A DNA stretch of 64,000 bases, taken from positions 372,001 through 436,000 of the forward strand of contig NZ_JBIGHY010000001.1 in NCBI RefSeq assembly GCF_043555865.1, in the 5' to 3' direction. The notes under the pieces are model-generated. The model saw only the letters and a program-made list of their open reading frames with translations. It did no database searches and was not told the DNA's origin. Shown in pieces: positions 25,396 through 33,955 of the stretch (its first letter is position 1; every line of letters starts with the position of its first letter). The DNA is from Pelomonas dachongensis. GTDB lineage: Bacteria; Pseudomonadota; Gammaproteobacteria; Burkholderiales; Burkholderiaceae_C. The position numbers and the translations under genes are program-made.

Positions 25396-25423
25396 AATGT
25401 ATTCGATTGAATTCATTTGTCAA
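25396..25423 (-). promoter_or_regulatory. Sigma-70 promoter with palindrome in the spacer (psp-flotillin operon)
   Basis: On the minus strand, a perfect TTGACA (25423-25418) is followed after 16 bp by TACATT (25401-25396). The spacer and -10 hold an imperfect inverted repeat: AATGAATTC, AATC, GAATACATT (8 of 9 pairs). The predicted transcription start is about 30 bp before the first gene. The palindrome would let a repressor block polymerase. Confidence 0.65.
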
Positions 25424-25550
25424 CAAACAGGGGCCGCTATTCTGGAAGCGTCCTACGGGCTCACGCGCCGCTGCCCTGCCGGCTCGCCTCTTCCTCGACT
25501 GCGGCGAACAAACGCCGGTTTCTCGGCCAATCGCAGAACACAAGTTATCC

Positions 25551-25931
25551 ATGCCGGTTCTCGTGCCCCTCCTCGCGCTCATAGCTGTCATGCTCGCATT
25601 TCTGGCGTTCATCCGTTGGGACAGGAAGCGCCCTGCGAACGCCATCTCGCGGGAACAGATGGCCAAGGGCTTTGCTCCTCGTGACATTGCAAAGTGGCCC
25701 GCCTTCCTTGGAATAGCCCTTGGCGGCCTCTGTTTCGGCCTCAGCGAGTTCATGCACCCCAGCGCCCCGCCTTTTGTTGGCAAAGGGGCAACCCTCAACG
25801 CCTTGGCATACAACGCACTCGGCGAGCGAGGCCCTGCGTTGTTATGGCTGATTGCAAGTGCCGCGTTCGCCGTCGCGGCCTACGTTTCATACCGTTCGTC
25901 AGCTCGCGCCGTTGGCAAGAAACATCCCTGA
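25551..25931 (+). CDS. Small two-helix membrane protein, unknown
   Basis: A 126-residue protein starting at ATG 25551 (MPVLVPLLALIAVMLAFLAF). It has one N-terminal hydrophobic helix, a second around WPAFLGIALGGLCFGL and a third around ALLWLIASAAFAVAAYV, with a basic RWDRKRP after the first. No ribosome site is obvious, and the sequence is less GC-biased than its neighbours. It is divergent from the psp operon. The function is unknown; the frame extends upstream into the promoter region, which I discounted. Confidence 0.5.
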   Translation: MPVLVPLLALIAVMLAFLAFIRWDRKRPANAISREQMAKGFAPRDIAKWPAFLGIALGGLCFGLSEFMHPSAPPFVGKGATLNALAYNALGERGPALLWLIASAAFAVAAYVSYRSSARAVGKKHP

Positions 25932-26006
25932 GCTAGGCGTGCGGACGGATGACTGCGGCTTCTGCCGCCAGCAAGATAAAGACATGCGGCAGGACGCCGC
26001 CCAACC

Positions 26007-27059
26007 TCAAGCCGCGTCCATCATCTGGCTGAAGAACTTCTCGCCGTGCACCCGCGGCTTGTACGCCGACACCGCCTTGGCAATGGCCGCGATGTGGTCG
26101 GGCGTCGTGCCGCAGCAGCCGCCGGCAATGTTCAGGAAGCCGGCCTGGGCGAACTCGCCCACCAGGCGGGCCGTCACGTCCGGCGTCTCGTCGAAGCCGG
26201 TGTCGCTCATCGGGTTGGGCAGGCCGGCGTTGGGGTAGCAGCTGACCGCCACGTCGCCCGCGACCTTGGCCAGTTCCTCGATGTAGGGCCGCATCAGCGT
26301 GGCACCCAGTGCGCAGTTCAGGCCGATGGCAATGGGCCGCGCGTGGCGCACCGAATGCCAGAAGGCGGTGACGGTCTGGCCCGACAAGATGCGGCCGGAC
26401 GCGTCCGTCACCGTGCCCGAGATGATGACCGGCAGGCGCTCGCCGGTGTCTTCCATCAGCTCGTCAAGCGCAAAGATGGCGGCCTTGGCGTTCAGCGTGT
26501 CGAAGATGGTCTCGACGAGGAAGACGTCGGCGCCGCCTTCCAGCAGGCCCTTCGCCTGCTCGTAGTAGGCCGCGCGCAGCGTGTCGAAGTCAATGTTGCG
26601 GGCGCCGGGGTCGTTGACGTCGGGGCTGATGGATGCGGTGCGCGGCGTGGGGCCTAGTGCCCCGGCCACGTAGCGCGGCTTGTCGGGCGTCGAGTATTTG
26701 TCGCAGGCCTCGCGGGCGATCTGCGCGGCCACGACGTTCATCTCGTAGGCCACGTCGGCGAGGTCGTAGTCTTCCTGCGCGACGGTGGTGGCGCCAAAGG
26801 TGTTGGTCTCGATGAGGTCGGCGCCGGCCGCCAGGTACTGCTCGTGGATCTCGCGGATGACGTCGGGTCGCGTGAACAGAAGCAGCTCGTTGTTGCCTTT
26901 CAGGTCCTTGGCGTGGTCCTTGAAGCGCTCGCCGCGGTAGTCGGCCTCGCCCAGCTTGTAGCGCTGGATCATGGTGCCCATCGCGCCGTCGAGGATGGCG
27001 ATGCGGTTCTGCAGCAGGGCCGGCAGGGCTTGGGCGCGGGTGTAGGCAATGGGCTTCAT
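26007..27059 (-). CDS. metH: Homocysteine S-methyltransferase domain of methionine synthase (split MetH)
   Basis: A 350-residue protein equal to the N-terminal Hcy-binding module of cobalamin-dependent methionine synthase. It carries ILDGAMGTMIQ, ETNTFGATTVAQEDY and the zinc cysteines in GLNCALG and GGCCGTTPDHI. Ordinary MetH exceeds 1200 residues; here the protein ends after this module. The folate, cobalamin and reactivation domains must therefore be encoded elsewhere. A split metH is familiar in Burkholderiales, but the partner is not in this window. Confidence 0.9.
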   Translation of the reverse strand: MKPIAYTRAQALPALLQNRIAILDGAMGTMIQRYKLGEADYRGERFKDHAKDLKGNNELLLFTRPDVIREIHEQYLAAGADLIETNTFGATTVAQEDYDLADVAYEMNVVAAQIAREACDKYSTPDKPRYVAGALGPTPRTASISPDVNDPGARNIDFDTLRAAYYEQAKGLLEGGADVFLVETIFDTLNAKAAIFALDELMEDTGERLPVIISGTVTDASGRILSGQTVTAFWHSVRHARPIAIGLNCALGATLMRPYIEELAKVAGDVAVSCYPNAGLPNPMSDTGFDETPDVTARLVGEFAQAGFLNIAGGCCGTTPDHIAAIAKAVSAYKPRVHGEKFFSQMMDAA

Positions 27060-27096
27060 GGGCGCGATTTTCGCAGCCCGGCCCGGCGCTCGCTTC

Positions 27097-27978
27097 TCAA
27101 GGGCCGAAGAAGGCCTGCGCCTCGGCCAGCACCACGTCGGGCGCCTCCTCGGCGATGTAGTGGCCGCTGTTCACCGCGAGGCCACTGACGTCCTCGGCCG
27201 CGGCCCGCCACAGCGCCAGCGGCTCGAAGCAGCGGCCCACGACGCCCTGGGCGCCCCACAGCACGCGCAATGGCTGCGTGACGCGTCGGCCGGCATCGCG
27301 GTCGGCACGATCGTGCGCGAGGTCGATGCCGGCGCTGGCGCGGTAGTCGGCGCAGACGGCGGCGGCGCTGCCGGGCTTGACGAAGCAGCGCTCGTACTCG
27401 GCCCAGGCCTCGGGGGCGAAGAAGTCGCCCCGGCTGCCCATTCCTTCGCGCAGGTAGGCGATGGGGTCGGCGGTGATGAGGCGCTCAGGCTGCGGCGCAG
27501 GCTGGATCAGGAAGAACCAGTGCCAGTAGGCGCGCGCGAAGGCCTCGCCAGTGCCCTCGTACATGGCCAGCGTGGGGGCGATGTCCAGCAGCATCAGCCT
27601 GCGCACGGCCTTGGGATGGTCCAGTGCCAGCCGGTGCGCAACGCGGGCGCCGCGGTCGTGGGCCAACACGTCGAAATGGTCGTGCCCCAGCGAGCGCATC
27701 AGCGTGACGGCATCCAGCGCCATCTCGCGCTTGGCGTAGGCGGCGCTGGCCTCGCCGGCCGGCGGGCGGTCGCTGTCGCCGTAGCCGCGCAAGTCCATCA
27801 GCACGACGCGGCGGTCCTGCGCCAGCGCCGGTGCGACGCGGTGCCACATGGCCATGGTCTGCGGGTGGCCGTGCAGCAGCAGCAGGGGCGGCCTGCCGAC
27901 GTCCAGCGAGCCGCCCTGGCGAGCGAACAACGTGACGCCGTCACGCTGCACGGAAAGGGTTGGGAAATCGGTCCACAT
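27097..27978 (-). CDS. Alpha/beta hydrolase, haloacetate dehalogenase-like
   Basis: A 293-residue hydrolase. The nucleophile elbow AHDRGARVAHR has Asp108 instead of Ser, followed by Arg109 and Arg112. Further on are Asp132 (MLLDIAP), the YWHWFF motif (His153, Trp154) and Tyr212 in ADYRA. A late NSGHYIAEE supplies the catalytic histidine. These correspond, mostly with a constant offset of two, to the residues of fluoroacetate dehalogenase from Rhodopseudomonas (Asp110, Arg111, Arg114, Asp134, His155, Trp156), as I recall them. Dehalogenation of fluoro- or chloroacetate is therefore a fair inference. The gene is 37 bp upstream of metH on the same strand. Confidence 0.78.
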   Translation of the reverse strand: MWTDFPTLSVQRDGVTLFARQGGSLDVGRPPLLLLHGHPQTMAMWHRVAPALAQDRRVVLMDLRGYGDSDRPPAGEASAAYAKREMALDAVTLMRSLGHDHFDVLAHDRGARVAHRLALDHPKAVRRLMLLDIAPTLAMYEGTGEAFARAYWHWFFLIQPAPQPERLITADPIAYLREGMGSRGDFFAPEAWAEYERCFVKPGSAAAVCADYRASAGIDLAHDRADRDAGRRVTQPLRVLWGAQGVVGRCFEPLALWRAAAEDVSGLAVNSGHYIAEEAPDVVLAEAQAFFGP

Positions 27979-27993
27979 GGGACCGATTCTGTG

Positions 27994-30900
27994 TCAGGCC
28001 GTGCGCAGGAAGTACAGGTTGGCGCTGGAACGAGCCAACAGCACGAAGCCGCGCAGGGCGGGCACGTAGCGCAGGCGGTTCTGGATGCCGGCGTCCGGCG
28101 TGGCGGCGATCTTCACGCTGCCCGTGCCGGTGGTCAGCAGACTCATGTCCCAGGTGTTGCCGTCGTTGGGTTTGACGACATAGAACTGACCCGCGGCGGC
28201 TCCGATGCCACTGTAGAAGATGAACCGGTCGTGGTCGGGGTCGTACTCCATGGCGGCGTACGTCGGCTTCTCGGCCAGCCACTGGGTCAGCGCGGTGCTG
28301 GGGTTGAAGCTGACCGCGATCTGCTGATTGCTTCCCAGAGGGACACGGCTGGCCATCATGCGCTGCGGGTCGAAGCCTTGTCCGTCGCCCCATTGCATGC
28401 AGAACAGCTGGCCGCGGCGGGCGTCTGCGGCGATGGGCCACCGCACCGAGTCACCCAGCGGGTTCGAGACGACGTCGGTCCACTTGCGGTCGACCGGCGA
28501 CCATTTCTTCAGTTGTGAACTGATGATCTCGCCGGTTGACCGGACTTGCGCCGAGCCGTAATAGCCGGCCGGCATGTCGGCGAACGTCCCCGGCGGGTCC
28601 CAGGTGTTGGTGTCGAGGTTGAACGCGTCGACCTTGCCGAAGTTGTGCGCGGCCCCCCAGGCTGCTCGGAGGCCGAACAGCATCAGCCGGTTCACCTGCG
28701 GTACGAAATGCAGCGAGCTGTAGAGGTGGCGCGAAGCCGGCTTGCCGTCCGCGTAGTAGGCCACGTTGGTGGCCACGGTGACGCTGGGAGCCATTCGCTG
28801 CTGCCACGCCGGCGTGTCGGACGACAGGTTGATGGAGACGACGCGGTTGTCGTAGGAATCGTTGTGCCCACCGGCCGCAGCGATCAGGATCTCGCTGGTG
28901 CGCTCTTCGATGGCCATGCCGCTGTAGGCATCGACGGCGGACCCGCCGGCACCGGACGTGCCAGGGATCTCGAACCACGTGTTCAGCGGCTTGTCGGCCA
29001 GCCAGGCGGGCAGCGCGCGGGCGGGAACGACCGACCAGACGGGCGCGACGTTGTAGGCATCGCGCAGCGCTGCGTAGTTGCTGGCGCTGGTCACGCGCTG
29101 GTAGGCCGCACCGGCGCCCTTGACGCCGTAACGCACGGCATAGGCCATCGCTGTCATCAGGTTGGCCCAGTGCGCCCGGTCGCCCGGTAGGATCTCGGCG
29201 GCCAGCTTGCCCTCGGCGGTGCCGAACCAGCTGGGCTTGGACGCGTAGGTGGCGGCGTACACCGCCGCATCGTCAGCCAGCCACGGGCCCTTGCCGCCGG
29301 CGAAGTCGGGTACGCCGGCATTGGTGATGCTCATCGTGTAGGGCGCGCCGTTGACGTACCAGAAACCGCTGCTCGTTCCCAGTCGCATGACCGCGCTGCG
29401 TGCCTTCCAGTGAAAGAAGGCTTCCAGCTTGGCCGCTGCGGCTGCGGAAATCGGCAGGCCCAAGCCCAGCGAGTAGCCGAAGGCGGCGGTCACAAAATCC
29501 TGCTGCCACGGGGCGCCGAACTGCATATTGTTGGTGTAACCCTCGCCAGGCTGGATCCAGCCGAAGGGGTTGTTGGGCTGGGCGACGTAGGTGCCGTGCA
29601 GGTCGTCTGCGTTGTGGTGCACGCAGTCGACGAACTCGTTGCGCAGCGCCGTGTCGCTGTCCGGCGTGACGGCCAGCGCCTGCGCCAGCGTGCGCCACTG
29701 CCAAGCGCAGGCGCGCGTCTGCCACGCGCCAAAGCACGGGCGGACCAAACCCTTGGAACCGACGCGCAGCACGTTGTTGTCGCCCTTGCCCAGGTAGTCC
29801 AGCGTGGCAGCGAACTGCACCTGTTCCATGAAATACCAGCGGCCGGTCAGCAGGTAGGCCATGTAACCCACCGACGGTGCGTGGGCGGCGTCCCAGATCG
29901 GGGGGATCTTGCCGGTTCCCTTGGGCGTGTACTGGTTGCGCGTCGAGCCTCCCACGTCACGCACCGGGCTGCCGTTGGGCAGCACCAGGTTCGGGTACTG
30001 AGAGAAGCGCAGCGGCCGCTGGGTCTTTTCGTCGCGGTAGTGGATGCTGTAGCGGCCTGCGGCGAAGCCGGTCCGTACGACCGCGCCATACGCTGCGGGG
30101 GTGTCGCAGGTCAGGTACAGCACGTCGTGCTCGGGCAGCAGACCGATGGACTCCTGGTAACCGCCTCCCGTCATGGAGTCGCCCTGGTACATGAAATTCG
30201 CCTTGTCCAGGGGCGTGTACGTTTCCACCAGGCGTTTGGCGGCGGAGGAGGTTGAATCGACCCGCGCGCTGTACGTCGGCACCTGTTCGGTGGCCTGCAG
30301 GTAGGCCACGTCATGGCGCGGTGTGATGGCAGGGTCCTCGCCCAGCCAGTACGAAAGCGCCGGACCGCTGATCAGCGGCGTGCGGCAGTGGTGCGGCAGG
30401 TCGATGGCGGCGGAGAAGCGTTCGCTGCTGCTCAGCTTGAAACTGTAGGTGGCCGATTTGTTGGTCGGGTCCGCCACCATCAGATAGCCGTTCTCTACCC
30501 AGGGCAGCACTTCCACGGCGCCGTTGGCGAACAGGCGCACCTCCAGCCAGGCGACCAGGTGAGCGTCGCTGCCCAGGGGTTTGCGGTAGACCCACGATGA
30601 CATCTGCGGGCCGGTGATCCAGGTCTGGAACGGTGCGTCCCATTCGGTGTTGCCGAAACTGGCCGTGCCCAGGCCCGAGGCGGCGACCTCGGCCGTCACA
30701 CCGGTCTTCTTCAGATCGGCCACGCCAAGCGCGGAGCCAGCAGCAGCGGCGTCGGCGCGACGCAGGCGAACCGTCAGCGGCGTGTTGGCGCTGACGTCGG
30801 CCAGACCGGCCAGCTGCGCGAACCGCAGCGAGCCGTCGGGCCAGGTCGTCCGCGGCGTGACCTGCAGCGCGCCGACGCTGCCGGCCACGCTCGAGCCGGC

Positions 30901-31242
30901 CGGGATGTCGCCGCGCTTGAAGGCGAAACCCAGGCAGAACGGCGCCCGGGTCTGGGCACGCGGGCTGACCAGGCTGAATTGCATGGTGCCCGTGGAAAAA
31001 CCCAGCACTGCGGCGGACACGCCGGTCACCGGTGACGGGGGCGGCGCGGGGGGCGGCGGGGGCGGCGGGGGCGGTGACGGCGGCGTGGGCGACGGTGGAG
31101 GCACCGGCGGCTTGGGCGCGGCGGCAGCCTCAGCCGTCGCGGCCTCAGCGCCAGATGACCCGCCGCCGCAGCCCACCAACGGCAGGCCACTGCTCACGAG
31201 GGCGGAAACCTGGAGGAATTTGCGGCGTTGCGGGTCGGTCAT
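27994..31242 (-). CDS. Large exported protein: PcRGLX/YetA-like RIFT-barrel region plus Kelch-like C-terminus
   Basis: A 1082-residue protein starting at ATG 31242, which gives a twin-arginine and lipobox-like signal (TDPQRRKFLQ, then PLVGCGGG). A Pro-rich spacer of about 35 residues follows. Residues 75-250 hold GFAFKRGDIPAG and TWPDGSLRFAQL, typical of the N-terminal RIFT barrel of PcRGLX/YetA rhamnogalacturonan-lyase-like proteins. The middle part is all-alpha-like, with many Trp and Tyr. Residues about 770-1082 carry repeated strand patterns (AGGHNDSYDNRVVSINL, VDAFNLDTNTWDPPG) like a Kelch propeller. A surface carbohydrate-binding or -cleaving protein is likely; the activity is not proved. 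Confidence 0.65.
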   Translation of the reverse strand: MTDPQRRKFLQVSALVSSGLPLVGCGGGSSGAEAATAEAAAAPKPPVPPPSPTPPSPPPPPPPPPAPPPSPVTGVSAAVLGFSTGTMQFSLVSPRAQTRAPFCLGFAFKRGDIPAGSSVAGSVGALQVTPRTTWPDGSLRFAQLAGLADVSANTPLTVRLRRADAAAAGSALGVADLKKTGVTAEVAASGLGTASFGNTEWDAPFQTWITGPQMSSWVYRKPLGSDAHLVAWLEVRLFANGAVEVLPWVENGYLMVADPTNKSATYSFKLSSSERFSAAIDLPHHCRTPLISGPALSYWLGEDPAITPRHDVAYLQATEQVPTYSARVDSTSSAAKRLVETYTPLDKANFMYQGDSMTGGGYQESIGLLPEHDVLYLTCDTPAAYGAVVRTGFAAGRYSIHYRDEKTQRPLRFSQYPNLVLPNGSPVRDVGGSTRNQYTPKGTGKIPPIWDAAHAPSVGYMAYLLTGRWYFMEQVQFAATLDYLGKGDNNVLRVGSKGLVRPCFGAWQTRACAWQWRTLAQALAVTPDSDTALRNEFVDCVHHNADDLHGTYVAQPNNPFGWIQPGEGYTNNMQFGAPWQQDFVTAAFGYSLGLGLPISAAAAAKLEAFFHWKARSAVMRLGTSSGFWYVNGAPYTMSITNAGVPDFAGGKGPWLADDAAVYAATYASKPSWFGTAEGKLAAEILPGDRAHWANLMTAMAYAVRYGVKGAGAAYQRVTSASNYAALRDAYNVAPVWSVVPARALPAWLADKPLNTWFEIPGTSGAGGSAVDAYSGMAIEERTSEILIAAAGGHNDSYDNRVVSINLSSDTPAWQQRMAPSVTVATNVAYYADGKPASRHLYSSLHFVPQVNRLMLFGLRAAWGAAHNFGKVDAFNLDTNTWDPPGTFADMPAGYYGSAQVRSTGEIISSQLKKWSPVDRKWTDVVSNPLGDSVRWPIAADARRGQLFCMQWGDGQGFDPQRMMASRVPLGSNQQIAVSFNPSTALTQWLAEKPTYAAMEYDPDHDRFIFYSGIGAAAGQFYVVKPNDGNTWDMSLLTTGTGSVKIAATPDAGIQNRLRYVPALRGFVLLARSSANLYFLRTA

Positions 31243-31475
31243 GGCGAAACAGTCCTTTGCGGCTTCCTTGAAGGACGCCGCGGGGTGCGGGCAGAGAAGA
31301 CTGGCATTCTGGGTGCAGCCGTTACACATCCCGTGGCCAAACGTTACGGTGGCGAATGGGCCAAGGTATAAGTTTGCGTTATGGCAGGGCATTTTGACCC
31401 TTCTTGTCGTTGTAGCCCTCAGCTTTCAACATTGCCAACTTCTTCGCGTTCGCGCGCGCTCTGATTTCTTCTGTG

Positions 31476-33059
31476 ATGAAGCCTCTGCAATCCCTGCTGC
31501 TGTCCGCGCTGGTCCTGGCCGCCAGCCCCATCGTCCTGGCCCAGGGCAAGCCGCTGGTCTACTGCGCCGACGCCAGCCCGGAAGGTTTCGACCCCGGGAT
31601 GTGGGACAGTGCCAGCACCAACATCGTCAGCGCGCAGATGTTCGACGGGTTGCTGGGCTTCAAGCGGCCCACCACCGAGCTGGTGCCCAAGCTGGCGACC
31701 AGTTGGGAAATTTCGCCGGACGCGAAGAGCGTGACCTTCAAGCTGCGCGAAGGGGTGAAGTTCCAGTCCACCCCGTGGTTCAAGCCCAGCCGGCCCCTGA
31801 ATGCCGAAGATGTCGTGTTCACATTCAGCCGCTTCATCGATCCAAACATTCCCTTCAACAAGGCATTTGCCGCCAATTTCATCTATCCGCAGAACCTGGG
31901 ACTGGCCAAGCTGATCGCAGGCATCGACAAGATCGACGACCGTACAGTTCGTTTCAGACTCCACCAGCCCAATGTGACATTCGTCTCGAACTTCGCGTTC
32001 GCCTGGGCGGGAATCCAGTCGGCGGAGTACGCCGCGCAGCTGCTGAAGGCCGGCAAGGCGAGCCAGATCAACGTGCAGCCGGTCGGCACCGGGCCGTTCA
32101 TGTTCAAGAGCTATGCCAAGGACGACGTGCTGCGCATGACGGCCAACCCCGACTACTGGGGCGGCAAACAGCCCACCACCCACCTCGTCTTCAGCATCAG
32201 CCGTGAGCCCAATGTGCGCGTGCAGAAGGTCGCTGCGGGCGAATGCCACGTGGCCGCCGCGCTGCGTGACGTGGACGTGGGCTCGCTGGCCGGCAACGCC
32301 AACGTCAGCATCCAGAAGATCCAGGCGCTGAACATCTCCTACCTGAGCTTCAACCTGAAGAAGCCGCCCACCGACAAGCGCGAGGTGCGCGAGGCGCTGG
32401 ACATCGCCATCGACCGCAATGCCATCTTCAAGGCGCTGTTCCCGCGCGGCGACGCGATGCAGGCCGTCAGCGCCTTCCCGCCCGCCGTCCCTGGCTACAA
32501 CAAGAAGCTGAAGAACGAGTTCGACCCCGCAAAGGCCAAGGCACTGCTGGCCAAGGCCGGCTTCCCCAAGGGTTTCGAGATCGATCTGTGGGCGCTGCCG
32601 GTGCAGCGGCCCACCAATCCCAATGGCCAGCTGATGGCGCAGCTCATCCAGCAGGACTGGTCCAAGATCGGCGTCAAGGCCAACATCAAGACCTACGAAT
32701 GGGGCGAGTACCTGAAGCGTGCCAACAACGGCGAGCACAACGTCTACATGAGCGGCTGGAGCGGCGAGACCGGCGACGCCGACGACTTCCTGACCCCCAA
32801 CCTCAGCTGCGCGGCCAACAAGAGCGGCATCAAGTTCTGCAATGCCGAGTTTGAGAAGCTCATCGACGAGGCCCGCGCCACGCCCGACCAGGCCAAGCGC
32901 CTGGCCATGTACGAGAAAGCGCAGGAGATCTTCAAGCGCGAGCGCCCCTGGATCACGATGGCGCACTCCACCGTCTACATCCCTATCCGCAAAGACGTGG
33001 TGGGCTTCAAGATGGCGCCCAACGGTTCCGTGGACTTCGAAGGGGTCTACAGGAAATGA
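31476..33059 (+). CDS. ABC transporter substrate-binding protein, dipeptide/oligopeptide type
   Basis: A 527-residue family-5 periplasmic binding protein with a signal peptide ending near LAQGK. It carries LVYCADASPEGFDPGMWDSA (a DppA-like mature start), the PTGTGPFMFKSY-type motif (here QPVGTGPFMFKSY) and NPDYWGGKQP. Expected cargo is dipeptides or a similar ligand, but no permease or ATPase genes follow. It must borrow another transporter or act as a sensor. It is the first gene of an operon with a LysR regulator and a D-Ala-D-Ala dipeptidase, joined by 4-bp overlaps. Confidence 0.9.
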   Translation: MKPLQSLLLSALVLAASPIVLAQGKPLVYCADASPEGFDPGMWDSASTNIVSAQMFDGLLGFKRPTTELVPKLATSWEISPDAKSVTFKLREGVKFQSTPWFKPSRPLNAEDVVFTFSRFIDPNIPFNKAFAANFIYPQNLGLAKLIAGIDKIDDRTVRFRLHQPNVTFVSNFAFAWAGIQSAEYAAQLLKAGKASQINVQPVGTGPFMFKSYAKDDVLRMTANPDYWGGKQPTTHLVFSISREPNVRVQKVAAGECHVAAALRDVDVGSLAGNANVSIQKIQALNISYLSFNLKKPPTDKREVREALDIAIDRNAIFKALFPRGDAMQAVSAFPPAVPGYNKKLKNEFDPAKAKALLAKAGFPKGFEIDLWALPVQRPTNPNGQLMAQLIQQDWSKIGVKANIKTYEWGEYLKRANNGEHNVYMSGWSGETGDADDFLTPNLSCAANKSGIKFCNAEFEKLIDEARATPDQAKRLAMYEKAQEIFKRERPWITMAHSTVYIPIRKDVVGFKMAPNGSVDFEGVYRK

Positions 33060-33955
33060 GACTTCGCCATATCGAGGTCTTCCACGCCATCATGCAGGCC
33101 GGCACCATCAGCGGTGCCGCGCAGCTGCTGCACATTTCGCAGCCCGCCGTGACCAAGGTGCTGCAGCACTGCGAACTGCAGCTGGGCATGGCGCTGTTCG
33201 ACCGTGTGCGCGGCAAGCTCTACCCGACGCCCGAGGCGCAGCGCCTGTTCGTCGAGATCGACAAGCTGAACCGCGACCTGGTGGGTATCCGCCGCCTGGC
33301 CGCCAACCTGAAGAGTGGTGAGGCCGAGCAGGTGCGGCTGGTGGCCACGCCCGCGCTGGCCACGGCCATCGTGCCGGCCGCGATGACGCCGTGGTGCAAG
33401 GCTTTTCCCAACGCCAGTTGCTCGCTGGCCACGCACCACACGCGCGAGATCGTGTCGGCACTGCTGCTCGGCGAGGCCGACCTGGCCTTATCGCTGCAGG
33501 ACCCGCGCCACCCCGGCATCAAGGCCGAGGTCATCGCCAGCGGCGCCATGATGGCGTTGTGCCCGCTGGGCAGCACCGAGGCCGAGGGCCAGGGGCCGCT
33601 GGACCTCGCTGGCATCCGCACCGAGATCGTGGGCCTGCAGAGCGACGACCCACTGGCCGGCCTGCTGCACCACGCGGGCGAGGCACTGGGCCTGCCGCTG
33701 GCCAGCCGCATCACCGTGCAGACCTACCAACTGGCCCGTGCGCTCGTCGAGGCCGGCGTGGGCATGACGCTGGTGGACCCCTTCACCGCCGCCAGTGCCA
33801 ACACGGCCAAGGTGCGCGTGCGCGCGCTGGCGCCCGGCGTGCCCGTGCACCTGTACCTGCTCAGCGCGGCCAGCGCGCCGCTGGGCCAGGCCTCGCGCCG
33901 TCTCGTCAAGTTCATCACCGCGGCGGCGCACGAGCACCTGTCCCGACTGCCTTGA
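33056..33955 (+). CDS. LysR-family transcriptional regulator
   Basis: A 299-residue protein with an N-terminal winged helix-turn-helix (MRLRHIEVFHAIMQAGTISGAAQLLHISQPAVTKVLQ) and the usual LysR effector domain. Its ATG overlaps the stop of the binding-protein gene (ATGA), and its own stop overlaps the TTG start of the dipeptidase. A LysR gene inside an operon, rather than divergent from it, is unusual; autoregulation of all three genes is possible. The ligand is likely a dipeptide or D-amino acid, by context only. Confidence 0.92.
   Translation: MRLRHIEVFHAIMQAGTISGAAQLLHISQPAVTKVLQHCELQLGMALFDRVRGKLYPTPEAQRLFVEIDKLNRDLVGIRRLAANLKSGEAEQVRLVATPALATAIVPAAMTPWCKAFPNASCSLATHHTREIVSALLLGEADLALSLQDPRHPGIKAEVIASGAMMALCPLGSTEAEGQGPLDLAGIRTEIVGLQSDDPLAGLLHHAGEALGLPLASRITVQTYQLARALVEAGVGMTLVDPFTAASANTAKVRVRALAPGVPVHLYLLSAASAPLGQASRRLVKFITAAAHEHLSRLP

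Noticed and set aside
31344..31372. Promoter for the dipeptide-binding protein (TTACGG...TATAAG)
   Set aside because: The -10 is fair but the -35 is poor, so I did not list it.
31243..31392. Extra 50-residue N-terminus for the exported Kelch-like protein
   Set aside because: It would place the twin-arginine/lipobox signal inside the protein; ATG 31242 is the natural start.
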